Source: Microbacterium sp. AG238
GTDB taxonomy: Bacteria; Actinomycetota; Actinomycetes; Actinomycetales; Microbacteriaceae
Reading direction: 5' to 3'
NCBI RefSeq assembly: GCF_003610405.1
Contig: NZ_RAQC01000002.1
Coordinates: 124,001 to 188,000 of the forward strand
DNA: 64,000 nt
Part shown: piece by piece, positions 45,646-54,098 of the stretch
How the letters are laid out: each line of letters starts with the position of its first letter
How positions within the stretch are numbered: the stretch's first letter is position 1
Made by a program: the position numbers and the translations under genes
The notes under the pieces: model-generated
Seen by the model: the letters and a program-made list of their open reading frames with translations, nothing else
Database searches by the model: none
Told to the model about the DNA's origin: nothing

Positions 45646-45651
45646 ATTCTA
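45646..45651 (-). promoter_or_regulatory. Candidate -10 box for sdhCDAB
   Basis: TAGAAT on the minus strand fits TAnnnT closely. It would give a leader of roughly 80 nt before sdhC. No clear -35 box is visible. The surrounding 189-bp divergent gap separates sdhC from the guanylyltransferase gene. Confidence 0.45.
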
Positions 45652-45744
45652 GGCCGGGAAAATGACGCGGGGCGACGAAGGGCACCCTAAAGAAAGGGGG
45701 TTCTTGCGCCGGGAGCCGCACCGGCGCCCGGGTACGCTCGGAGC

Positions 45745-46860
45745 ATGGTCGACGAGATCCCGGACTTCTACGCCGTCATCCCCGCGGGAGGGGTGGGCAG
45801 CAGGCTGTGGCCGCTGTCGCGCGCCGACGCCCCGAAGTTCCTGCATGACCTGACCGGATCGGGCCATTCGCTGCTGCGCGACACGTGGGATCGGCTCGCG
45901 CCGCTCTCGGGCCCCGATCGCATCGCCGTGGTCACCGGCCGTGCTCACCGCGCCGCGGTCGAGGCTCAGCTTCCCGGCATCCCCGACAAGAACGTCTTCC
46001 TGGAGTCGGAGCCGCGCGACTCGGCCGCAGCCATCGGTCTCGCGGCGGCGATCCTGCACCGGCGGCACCCTGACGTCATCATCGGCTCGTTCGCGGCCGA
46101 CCACGTCATCCGCGGCAGCCGGGTGTTCGAGTTCGCGGTCCGCGACGCGGTCGAGGTCGCCCGCGAGGGCTACATCTGCACCATCGGCATCACCCCCTCC
46201 GAGCCCGCTGTCGGCTTCGGCTACATCAAGCGCGGCGGCGAACTGATCGTCGAGGGCGCTCGCGACGCCTCTCTCGTCGAGCGTTTCGTCGAGAAGCCCG
46301 ACCTCGAGACGGCGCGAGCCTATGTCTCCGACCGGTCGTACCTCTGGAACGCGGGCATGTTCATCTCGCGGGCCGATGTCCTCCTGGCCGAGATCGAGGC
46401 GAACAGCCCCGAATTGCACGCGGGCCTGCTCGAACTGGCCGAAGCGTGGGACGACCGCGACCGTCGCGGCCCCGCCGTCGACCGCATCTGGCCGCGACTG
46501 AAGAAGATCGCGATCGACTACGTCGTCGCCGAGCCCGCAGCAGAGAAGGGCAAGCTCGCCGTCGTCCCGGGTCACTTCGACTGGGATGACGTCGGCGACT
46601 TCGCGAGCCTGGCCAAGCTCAACTCGAACGGGCGCAAGAACGATCTCGCCATCCTGGGCGAGAACGCCCGCATCCTCTCCGACGCCGCCAGCGGCATCGT
46701 CGTGAGCCACACGTCGCGCGTCATCAGCCTCATCGGCGTCAAGGACATCGTCGTGGTCGACACCCCGGACGCGCTGCTGGTCACCACGAGCGAGAACGCC
46801 CAGCGCGTCAAGCACGTCGTCGACGCCCTCAAGCTGACGGGCCGCGGCGACGTTCTGTGA
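45745..46860 (+). CDS. manC: Mannose-1-phosphate guanylyltransferase
   Basis: A 371-residue enzyme that makes GDP-mannose from mannose-1-phosphate and GTP for glycan synthesis. The nucleotide-binding loop PAGGVGSRLWPLSR is at 13-26; EPRDSAAAIGLAAA, VEKPDLETA and WNAGMFI are further family motifs. It is a single-domain form without an isomerase domain. TACGCT ends 6 nt before the ATG, so the message may be leaderless. It is unrelated in pathway to its neighbours. Confidence 0.93.
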   Translation: MVDEIPDFYAVIPAGGVGSRLWPLSRADAPKFLHDLTGSGHSLLRDTWDRLAPLSGPDRIAVVTGRAHRAAVEAQLPGIPDKNVFLESEPRDSAAAIGLAAAILHRRHPDVIIGSFAADHVIRGSRVFEFAVRDAVEVAREGYICTIGITPSEPAVGFGYIKRGGELIVEGARDASLVERFVEKPDLETARAYVSDRSYLWNAGMFISRADVLLAEIEANSPELHAGLLELAEAWDDRDRRGPAVDRIWPRLKKIAIDYVVAEPAAEKGKLAVVPGHFDWDDVGDFASLAKLNSNGRKNDLAILGENARILSDAASGIVVSHTSRVISLIGVKDIVVVDTPDALLVTTSENAQRVKHVVDALKLTGRGDVL

Positions 46861-46987
46861 CGCGCACATTGCGTCTTTGTAACCATTCGCGAGGCGGGGT
46901 GCGTCCGAGGTGCAACCCGGACGAAACAGTAGGTAACTTCATTCCAGCCGCCGCGAAGTCCGCGGCGCCTTCAATGTGGAGGCTGCA

Positions 46988-48100
46988 TTGACACTCTCGA
47001 CCCCTCAGAAGCTCGTCGGCATCACAGCTGCCGCGGGCCTTCTCGTCGCCCTCGCCGGTTGCGGAGCCGCACCCGATGAGGCCGGCGGATCCGCCGCACC
47101 CGAGGCGGGCTCGGACTTCACCCCCTGTCTCGTCTCCGACGAGGGCGGCTGGAACGACCGTTCGTTCAACCAGTCGGCCAAGGAAGGCATGGACCGCGCG
47201 GCCAAGGAGCTCGGCGTGGAATCGATCGAGGTCGAATCCACCACGGAGAACGACTACGCGCCCAACCTCGAGACGCTCGTCTCGGAGGGCTGCGACCTGA
47301 TCGTCGCCGTCGGCTACAAGCTCGCTCCGGCCACCGTCGCGTCGGCCACGGCGAACCCCGACATCGACTACGCGATCATCGACGACTACGCCGACACCGA
47401 CTTCGACGGCACGACCGACGCGCCCAACATCAAGCCGCTGGTGTTCAACACCGCTGAGGCCGCCTACCTCGGCGGCTACGCGGCGGCTTCGTGGTCGGCT
47501 GACGCCGGTGTGAACAAGGTCGGCACCTTCGGTGGCGACAAGTTCAACTCGGTCACGGTCTTCATGGACGGCTTCCAGCTGGGTGTGGAGAAGTACAACG
47601 AGGACAAGGGCGCGAACGTCGGCGTCGTCGGCTGGGACATCACCGCCCAGGACGGCAACTTCACGGGCGGCTTCACCGCCAACGACACCGCCAAGCAGGT
47701 CGCTCAGGGCATCCTCGACCAGGGTGTCGACGTGATCCTGCCCGTCGGCGGCCCGATCTACCAGAGCGCCGCGCAGGCGATCCGCGAGGGTGGCAGCGAC
47801 GTCGTCATGCTCGGCGTCGACAGCGACCTCGCCGTCTCCGACGACACGGTCGCCGACCTGACGCTCGTGTCGATCCAGAAGGCGATCGACGTCGCCGTCT
47901 ACGACGCCACCGTTGCTGCCCAGAGCGGCGACTTCACGACCGACCCCTACGTCGGCACGCTGAAGAACGAGGGCGTGAAGCTGTCGAGCTTCCACGACTT
48001 CGAGTCGCGTCTGCCGGCCGGTCTCGCCGACGAGCTGACCGCCCTCCAGGAGTCGATCGTCGCCGGTGACATCACCGTGGACTCGCCGAACTCCCCGTGA
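46988..48100 (+). CDS. BMP-family nucleoside ABC importer, binding lipoprotein
   Basis: A 370-residue basic membrane protein (BMP/PnrA-like) binding lipoprotein. TTG 46988 is chosen as start because GGAGG (46978-46982) lies five bases before it; an in-frame GTG four codons earlier overlaps that site. The lipobox LAGC puts the lipidated Cys at 25. SDEGGWNDRSFNQSAKEGM is the BMP ligand-site hallmark. Downstream ATPase, two permeases and three nucleoside-salvage enzymes indicate purine/pyrimidine nucleosides as cargo. Confidence 0.92.
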   Translation: MTLSTPQKLVGITAAAGLLVALAGCGAAPDEAGGSAAPEAGSDFTPCLVSDEGGWNDRSFNQSAKEGMDRAAKELGVESIEVESTTENDYAPNLETLVSEGCDLIVAVGYKLAPATVASATANPDIDYAIIDDYADTDFDGTTDAPNIKPLVFNTAEAAYLGGYAAASWSADAGVNKVGTFGGDKFNSVTVFMDGFQLGVEKYNEDKGANVGVVGWDITAQDGNFTGGFTANDTAKQVAQGILDQGVDVILPVGGPIYQSAAQAIREGGSDVVMLGVDSDLAVSDDTVADLTLVSIQKAIDVAVYDATVAAQSGDFTTDPYVGTLKNEGVKLSSFHDFESRLPAGLADELTALQESIVAGDITVDSPNSP

Positions 48101-48111
48101 GTTCATGAGTC

Positions 48112-48147
48112 GTCGGGGCCGGGGGACGAAAGTTCCCCGGCCCCGAC
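48112..48147 (+). terminator. Strong GAAA-loop hairpin between binding-protein and ATPase genes
   Basis: A 16-bp stem (GTCGGGGCCGGGGGAC with its complement, one G-U pair) closes on a GAAA tetraloop, starting 11 bp after the stop. No U-run follows. Such intra-operon hairpins commonly protect the binding-protein message or partly end transcription, giving more binding protein than ATPase. Confidence 0.75.
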
Positions 48148-48172
48148 CGCTGTCCACCCACCCTCCGTCGCA

Positions 48173-48178
48173 TAGATT
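48173..48178 (+). promoter_or_regulatory. Candidate internal -10 box for the nucleoside ATPase gene
   Basis: TAGATT ends 7 nt before the ATG and no ribosome-binding site is evident, so a leaderless second transcript may start here, just after the strong hairpin. Confidence 0.45.
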
Positions 48179-48185
48179 GGCCGAC

Positions 48186-49700
48186 ATGAAGCTCGAACTC
48201 CGGGGCATCACCAAGCGCTTCGGCACCCTGGTCGCCAACGACCACATCGACCTCGTCGTCCGGCCGGGCGAGATCCACGCTCTCCTCGGGGAGAACGGCG
48301 CCGGCAAGTCGACTCTCATGAACGTCCTCTACGGCCTGTACCAGGCCGACGAGGGCCACATCCTCCTCGACGACGTCGTCCAGGACTTCCGCGGACCCGG
48401 CGACGCCATGGGCGCGGGCATCGGCATGGTGCACCAGCACTTCATGCTGGTCCCGGTCTTCACCGTCGCCGAGAACGTCATGCTCGGTCACGAGAACACC
48501 AAGGGTCTCGGGGTGCTCGACCTCGCCGCCGCCCGCGCGCACGTGCGCGCCGTGGCCGACCGCTTCGGCTTCCAGATCGACCCCGACGCCGTCGTCGGCG
48601 ATCTGCCGGTCGGCGTGCAGCAGCGCGTCGAGATCATCAAGGCGCTCTCGCGCGAGGCCAAGGTCCTCGTCTTCGACGAGCCCACCGCCGTGCTCACTCC
48701 GCAGGAGACCGACGAGCTCATGGCGATCATGCGTCAGCTGCGTGACGAGGGCACCTCGATCGTCTTCATCACCCACAAGCTCCGTGAGGTCCGCGAAGTC
48801 GCGGACCGCATCACCATCATCCGCCTGGGCAAGGTCGTCGGCGAAGCCTCGCCGACGGCGAGCAACGCCGAGCTGGCAGCGCTCATGGTCGGCCGCCCGG
48901 TCGAGATGGTCGTCGCCAAGGGGGCACCGAACGTGGGGGAGGGCGGTCTCGTCCTCGACGGCATCCGCGTCGTCACGCCGTCGGGAATCGTCGTCGTCGA
49001 CGACGTCGACCTGCAGGTGCGTTCGGGTGAGGTCGTCGCCGTCGCCGGCGTCCAGGGCAACGGTCAGACCGAGATCGTCGAGGCGATCCTCGGGCTCCTG
49101 CCGATCGACCACGGTTCGATCCGCCTCGACGGCGACGAGCTCGGCGGACGCAGTGTCCGCGCGATCCTCGACCGCGGCGTCGGGTTCGTGCCCGAGGACC
49201 GCAAGGAGGACGGCCTCGTCGGAGCGTTCTCCGTGCAGGAGAACCTCATCCTCGACCGTTCGGACGACCGCGCCTTCAGCCGCGCGGGCACGATCGACCG
49301 CCGGGCGCTCGAAGCGTTCGCCCGCGAGCGCATCACCGAGTACGACATCCGCACCCAGGGCCCCGACACCCCGGTCGGCACCCTGTCGGGCGGCAACCAG
49401 CAGAAAGTCGTCATCGCCCGCGAGATGGCCCGGCCGCTGCGACTGCTCGTCGCGGCCCAGCCCACACGCGGCGTCGACGTCGGCAGCATCGAATTCATCC
49501 ACAAGCGCATCATCGAGGCCCGTGACTCCGGCGTCGCCGTCCTCGTCGTCTCGACCGAGCTCGACGAGGTGGTCGCCCTGGCCGACCGCATCGCGGTGAT
49601 GTACCGCGGTCGCATCGTCGGCGTGGTTCCGGCGACGACGCCGCGCGACGTGCTCGGTCTGATGATGGCCGGCGAGGTTCCCGAGGAGTCAGCAGCATGA
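48186..49700 (+). CDS. Nucleoside ABC importer, double ATPase subunit
   Basis: A 504-residue ATPase with two tandem nucleotide-binding domains, as in RbsA/MglA-type and BMP-type importers. The first has GENGAGKST, a variant signature LPVGVQQRVEI and VFDEPTAVL. The second has a degenerate Walker A (GVQGNGQTE), signature LSGGNQQKVVIA and the Walker B-like LLVAAQPTRGVD, so one ATP site is likely weak, as usual for this family. The stop overlaps the next start by 4 nt. Confidence 0.93.
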   Translation: MKLELRGITKRFGTLVANDHIDLVVRPGEIHALLGENGAGKSTLMNVLYGLYQADEGHILLDDVVQDFRGPGDAMGAGIGMVHQHFMLVPVFTVAENVMLGHENTKGLGVLDLAAARAHVRAVADRFGFQIDPDAVVGDLPVGVQQRVEIIKALSREAKVLVFDEPTAVLTPQETDELMAIMRQLRDEGTSIVFITHKLREVREVADRITIIRLGKVVGEASPTASNAELAALMVGRPVEMVVAKGAPNVGEGGLVLDGIRVVTPSGIVVVDDVDLQVRSGEVVAVAGVQGNGQTEIVEAILGLLPIDHGSIRLDGDELGGRSVRAILDRGVGFVPEDRKEDGLVGAFSVQENLILDRSDDRAFSRAGTIDRRALEAFARERITEYDIRTQGPDTPVGTLSGGNQQKVVIAREMARPLRLLVAAQPTRGVDVGSIEFIHKRIIEARDSGVAVLVVSTELDEVVALADRIAVMYRGRIVGVVPATTPRDVLGLMMAGEVPEESAA

Positions 49701-51031
49701 CCACCCCCACGCCCGGTCCCGGGCCCGACCTTCCCGTCGAGCCCGCGGACTCGCAGCTGCCCCCTGTCGGCGGCCCCCTGACGGGCAAGCCCGAGGTGGC
49801 CCCGCCGCCGACGACGAACCGCGTCATCACCGAGGTGATGCGCAGCAGCGCCGTCATCACGGTGCTCGCCATCGTGCTCGCGCTCATCGTCGGCGGCATC
49901 ATGATGGCCGTCACGGACGAGCGGGTGGCTGCGGCGTCCGGCTACTTCTTCGCTCGCCCGGGTGACACCCTGGCCGCGATCTGGCAGTCGGTCTCGGGCG
50001 GCTACGACGCCCTGTTCCGCGGCGCCGTGTTCAACACGCGCGTCGACGACTTCGCGACGCAGATCCGTCCGCTCACGAATACGCTCGGCTTCGCGGCTCC
50101 GCTGATCGCCGCCGGACTCGGCGTAGCGCTGGCGTTCCGCGCCGGTCTGTTCAACATCGGCGGCCGCGGCCAGATCCTCATCGGTGCCGCTTTCGCCGCC
50201 CTCGTGACGTTCAACCTCGATCTGCCGATGTTCATCCACCTGCCGCTGACGCTGATCGCCGGCATCGTGGGCGGCGCCCTCTGGGGCGGGCTCGTCGGAC
50301 TGCTGAAGGCGCGCACCGGCGCGCACGAGGTGATCCTCACGATCATGCTCAACTACATCGCCTACTACCTCGTCAGCTGGATGGTGCGGACCCCCTCGCT
50401 GCTGCAGCAGACGGGCACGACGCAGTCGATCTCGCTGCGAACGCCGGAGTCCGCCCAGTTCCCCGAGCTGCTCGGCCCGCAGTACCCGCTGCTCGACTGG
50501 GGCTTCATCGTCGTCATCATCGCGACGGTCGTCGTGTGGTGGGTCATCGAGCGATCCAGCCTCGGCCTGCGGCTGCGCGCCGTGGGCGAGAACCCGCACG
50601 CCGCACGCGCCGCCGGCATCTCGGTCGAGCGCATGTACGTCTATGCGATGCTCTTCGCCGGCGGGCTCGCGGGCCTCGCCGCCATGAACCAGGTTCAGGG
50701 TCAGGTCACCACCGGTTTCACCGCTTCGATCGACGCCGGCATCGGTTTCGACGCGATCACCGTCGCTCTGCTCGGACGCTCGCGTCCGTGGGGCGTCTTC
50801 GCCGCCGGCATCCTGCTCGGCGCACTCAAGGCGGGCAGCTTCACGATGCAGGGCTCGGAGGGGATCCCCGTCGAGATCGTGCTCGTGGTGCAGGCGCTCA
50901 TCGTTCTGTTCATCGCGGCTCCGCCGCTCGTGCGGACGATCTTCTTCCTTCCCAAGACCGATGCTGAGAAGCGCGCGTCGGGCCGCACGAAGAACTCGTC
51001 GCGCCGCGCCGCTGTGAAGGCGGGTGCCTGA
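49697..51031 (+). CDS. Nucleoside ABC importer, permease 1
   Basis: A 444-residue BPD_transp_2-type permease with a Pro-rich cytoplasmic N-terminus of about 40 residues and about nine helices. GLGVALAFRAGLFNIGGRGQ is the family hallmark and AVGENPHAARAAGISVERMY the cytoplasmic coupling loop. A basic C-terminal tail follows. It is encoded between the ATPase and second permease with 4-nt and 1-nt overlaps. Confidence 0.92.
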   Translation: MTTPTPGPGPDLPVEPADSQLPPVGGPLTGKPEVAPPPTTNRVITEVMRSSAVITVLAIVLALIVGGIMMAVTDERVAAASGYFFARPGDTLAAIWQSVSGGYDALFRGAVFNTRVDDFATQIRPLTNTLGFAAPLIAAGLGVALAFRAGLFNIGGRGQILIGAAFAALVTFNLDLPMFIHLPLTLIAGIVGGALWGGLVGLLKARTGAHEVILTIMLNYIAYYLVSWMVRTPSLLQQTGTTQSISLRTPESAQFPELLGPQYPLLDWGFIVVIIATVVVWWVIERSSLGLRLRAVGENPHAARAAGISVERMYVYAMLFAGGLAGLAAMNQVQGQVTTGFTASIDAGIGFDAITVALLGRSRPWGVFAAGILLGALKAGSFTMQGSEGIPVEIVLVVQALIVLFIAAPPLVRTIFFLPKTDAEKRASGRTKNSSRRAAVKAGA

Positions 51032-52308
51032 TGGCAACGACCGATCTGACCTCCGCCGCCGCTGCTCCCGTCGCGGTGAAGGTCCGCCACCTCAAGCCGG
51101 CCATCGCCCTGGGCGTCGCCACGCTGCTGCTGGCGATGCTGTTCGCCCTCGTCCCGCGAGGCGGTACGAGCACGTTCCGCCTCGCCGACGGCGGCTCGAC
51201 GATCCCGATCCCGGACGTCGCGCTCCCGACCGGGCCGACCAGTTGGACGCTGCTCGCGCTCATGGCCGTCATCACGGCGGTCGCGACGTGGGACGCGTTC
51301 GCCTACCGCCGCCCCCGCACGTGGCTGATCGCTGTGGCAGGGTTCGTCGGCGTGTTCGCCTTCCTCGTCTGGGCAGCTGCCGAGGGGCTCGTTCCCGTCA
51401 TCGGTCTGCTCTTCGGCGCCGTGTCGCTGTCGGTCCCGCTCATCTTCGGTGCCCTCGGCGGCGTCATCGGTGAACGTGTCGGCGTCGTCAACGTCGCCAT
51501 CGAGGGTCAGTTCCTGCTCGGCGCCTTCGGCGCGGTGCTCGTGGGCAGCATGACCGGCAACCCGTTCATCGGACTGATCGCCGCCATGGTCGGCGGCGTC
51601 CTGGTGAGCCTCGTCCTCGCGGTCTTCTCGATCCGCTACCTCGTCGATCAGGTGATCGTCGGTGTCGTGCTGAACGTGCTCGTGACCGGCCTCACCGGAT
51701 TCCTCTTCGGTGCGCTCCTCGCGCCGAACGAGGCGACGCTCAACCGTGCGACGACGTTCCAGCGCCTGCCGATCCCGCTGCTCAGCGACATCCCCGTGAT
51801 CGGGCCCGTGCTGTTCAACCAGACGTTCATCGTCTACCTGATGTACGTCACCGTCGGTCTCGTCGCCTGGGGCCTCTACCGCACCCGGTGGGGTCTGCGG
51901 CTGCGGGCCGTCGGCGAGCACCCGCAGGCCGCGGACACCGTCGGCATCAAGGTCAACCCGACCCGGTTCTGGAACGTCAGCCTCGCCGGTGCGATCGCCG
52001 GCGCCGGAGGTGCGTACTTCACCCTGGTGTCGGTGCCGACCTTCACCAAGGAGATGACCGCGGGCCTGGGCTTCATCGCCCTCGCCGCCGTCATCTTCGG
52101 ACGCTGGGACCCGATCCGCGCGACTCTGGCGGCGCTGCTGTTCGGGTTCGCGACGAACCTGCAGAATCTGCTGACGGTGCTGCGGACGCCGATCCCCAGC
52201 GAGTTCATGCTCATGCTCCCGTACCTTGTGACGATCCTCGCGGTCGCCGGGTTCGCGGGGCACATCCGTGGGCCGGCAGCCGCCGGCAAGCCGTACATCA
52301 AGGGGTGA
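51031..52308 (+). CDS. Nucleoside ABC importer, permease 2
   Basis: A 425-residue permease paired with permease 1. GERVGVVNVAIEGQFLLGAF and AVGEHPQAADTVGIKVNPTR match the same family landmarks. About ten helices are visible, including two N-terminal ones before the conserved domain. The start shares one base with the previous stop (TGATG), and cytidine deaminase follows 8 bp later in the same message. Confidence 0.92.
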   Translation: MATTDLTSAAAAPVAVKVRHLKPAIALGVATLLLAMLFALVPRGGTSTFRLADGGSTIPIPDVALPTGPTSWTLLALMAVITAVATWDAFAYRRPRTWLIAVAGFVGVFAFLVWAAAEGLVPVIGLLFGAVSLSVPLIFGALGGVIGERVGVVNVAIEGQFLLGAFGAVLVGSMTGNPFIGLIAAMVGGVLVSLVLAVFSIRYLVDQVIVGVVLNVLVTGLTGFLFGALLAPNEATLNRATTFQRLPIPLLSDIPVIGPVLFNQTFIVYLMYVTVGLVAWGLYRTRWGLRLRAVGEHPQAADTVGIKVNPTRFWNVSLAGAIAGAGGAYFTLVSVPTFTKEMTAGLGFIALAAVIFGRWDPIRATLAALLFGFATNLQNLLTVLRTPIPSEFMLMLPYLVTILAVAGFAGHIRGPAAAGKPYIKG

Positions 52309-52316
52309 CCTCTGCT

Positions 52317-52718
52317 GTGACAGACATCGATTGGGACGAGCTGCGCGCCGTCGCGACGGAAGCCATGACGCGTGCGTACGCACCGTACTCGCGCTACCGG
52401 GTGGGCGCGGCCGCGCTCGTCAGCGACGGACGCATCGTCTCGGGATGCAACGTCGAGAACGCGTCGTACGGCGTCGGGCTGTGCGCCGAGTGCGCCCTCG
52501 TCGGCGACCTGCACATGTCGGGCGGCGGACAGCTCGTCGCCTTCGTGTGCGTCAACAACGACGGGCAGACGATCATGCCGTGCGGTCGGTGCCGCCAGCT
52601 GCTGAACGAATTCGCCCTGCCCGGAATGCTGCTCGAGACCGTCTCGGGCATCCGCACGATCGACGAGGTGCTGCCCGACGCGTTCGGGCCCCGCGACCTC
52701 GAGGAGGCCGCCCGATGA
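52317..52718 (+). CDS. cdd: Cytidine deaminase
   Basis: A 133-residue enzyme that converts cytidine and deoxycytidine to uridine forms. The active site CAE (Cys56-Ala-Glu58) and PCGRC (zinc Cys89 and Cys92) give a three-Cys zinc site, the tetrameric type. GTG at 52317 has AAGGGGTGA upstream. The next gene overlaps by 4 nt. The operon supplies imported nucleosides directly to this enzyme. Confidence 0.95.
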   Translation: MTDIDWDELRAVATEAMTRAYAPYSRYRVGAAALVSDGRIVSGCNVENASYGVGLCAECALVGDLHMSGGGQLVAFVCVNNDGQTIMPCGRCRQLLNEFALPGMLLETVSGIRTIDEVLPDAFGPRDLEEAAR

Positions 52719-54025
52719 GCGCCGAGTCCACTGCATCCGCTGTCGAGGCGTTCGACGCCGTCGATGTCATCCGCACCAAGCGCGACGGCGGGGCCGTCGC
52801 CGAAGACGCCCTCCGCTGGATGATCGATGCCTACACGCGTGAGTACGTCGCCGACTCGCAGATGGCGGCGTTCGCCATGGCGGTGCTGCTCAACGGCATG
52901 GAGCGCGACGAGATCCGCGTCATGACCGACGCGATGATCGCCTCGGGCGAGCGCATGAGCTTCGCCGGACTCGGCAAGCGCACGGTCGACAAGCACTCCA
53001 CCGGCGGTGTCGGCGACAAGATCACCCTGCCCCTCGCGCCGCTCGTCGCCGCCTTCGGTGTCGCCGTGCCGCAGCTGTCGGGCCGTGGCCTCGGACACAC
53101 GGGCGGCACGCTCGACAAGCTCGAGTCGATCCCCGGGTGGCGTGCGGCGCTGTCGAACGACGAGATGTTCGCTCAGCTGCGCGACGTCGGTGCCGTGATC
53201 TGCGCCGCAGGCTCGGGCCTCGCGCCGGCCGACAAGCGGTTGTACGCGCTGCGCGATGTCACCGGCACGGTCGAGGCGATCCCGCTGATCGCGTCGAGCA
53301 TCATGTCGAAGAAGATCGCCGAGGGTACGGAATCGCTCGTGCTCGATGTGAAGTTCGGCTCCGGCGCCTTCATGAAGGACGTCGACAAGGCGCGCGAGCT
53401 CGCCCGCACGATGGTCGCGCTCGGCGCCGACTCGGGCGTTGCGACGACCGCGCTCCTCACCGACATGAACGCACCCCTGGGCCTTGCGATCGGCAACGCG
53501 AACGAGGTCCGCGAATCGGTCGAGGTCCTCGCCGGCGGCGGCCCCGCCGACGTGGTCGAGCTCACCGTGGCGCTGGCGCGCGAGATGCTCGCGCTCGCAG
53601 GACAGCCCGACGCCGACGTCGAGGCGGCCCTCGCCGACGGCCGGGCGATGGACGTCTGGCGCCGCATGATCCAGGCACAGGGCGGCGACCCGGATGCCGC
53701 GCTCCCCGCGCCCCGCGAGACGCACACGGTCACCGCGCCGACCGCCGGCGTGATCTCCCGGCTCGAGGCGCTGCCCTTCGGCATCGCCGCCTGGCGCCTC
53801 GGCGCCGGTCGCGCCCGTGCCCAGGACCCGGTCATCCACGCCGCGGGCATCGACCTGCACGTCAAGCCGGGTGACGAGGTGGCTGCCGGTCAGCCGTTGT
53901 TCACCCTTCTGGCCGATGATGGTGCGCGGTTCGACCGTGCTCTCGACGCGCTGCACGGCGCGTGGGAGATCGACGACGACGCTCCGCCCGCGGGGCCGCT
54001 CGTCCTCGAGCGCATCACAGCCTGA
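52715..54025 (+). CDS. deoA: Thymidine (pyrimidine-nucleoside) phosphorylase
   Basis: A 436-residue enzyme that splits thymidine or uridine with phosphate into base and (deoxy)ribose-1-phosphate. DKHSTGGVGDKITL is the phosphate-binding signature near residue 90, and LSGRGLGHTGGTLDKLE follows. Length and C-terminal domain (GVISRLEALPFG) are normal. It follows cdd with a 4-nt overlap, matching the deamination-then-phosphorolysis order. A hairpin follows the stop. Confidence 0.95.
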   Translation: MSAESTASAVEAFDAVDVIRTKRDGGAVAEDALRWMIDAYTREYVADSQMAAFAMAVLLNGMERDEIRVMTDAMIASGERMSFAGLGKRTVDKHSTGGVGDKITLPLAPLVAAFGVAVPQLSGRGLGHTGGTLDKLESIPGWRAALSNDEMFAQLRDVGAVICAAGSGLAPADKRLYALRDVTGTVEAIPLIASSIMSKKIAEGTESLVLDVKFGSGAFMKDVDKARELARTMVALGADSGVATTALLTDMNAPLGLAIGNANEVRESVEVLAGGGPADVVELTVALAREMLALAGQPDADVEAALADGRAMDVWRRMIQAQGGDPDAALPAPRETHTVTAPTAGVISRLEALPFGIAAWRLGAGRARAQDPVIHAAGIDLHVKPGDEVAAGQPLFTLLADDGARFDRALDALHGAWEIDDDAPPAGPLVLERITA

Positions 54026-54029
54026 GCTC

Positions 54030-54052
54030 CGGCATCCGCCCCTCGGATGCCG
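54030..54052 (+). terminator. GGATGCC-type hairpin between deoA and add
   Basis: CGGCATCCG and CGGATGCCG pair perfectly around a 5-nt loop (CCCCT), five bases after the deoA stop, followed by TCCTTCCT. It may end most deoA transcripts or only weaken read-through to add. Confidence 0.65.
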
Positions 54053-54098
54053 TCCTTCCTAACCGTCCTACCCGCTCGTTCACACCAGGGAGCCCGCC

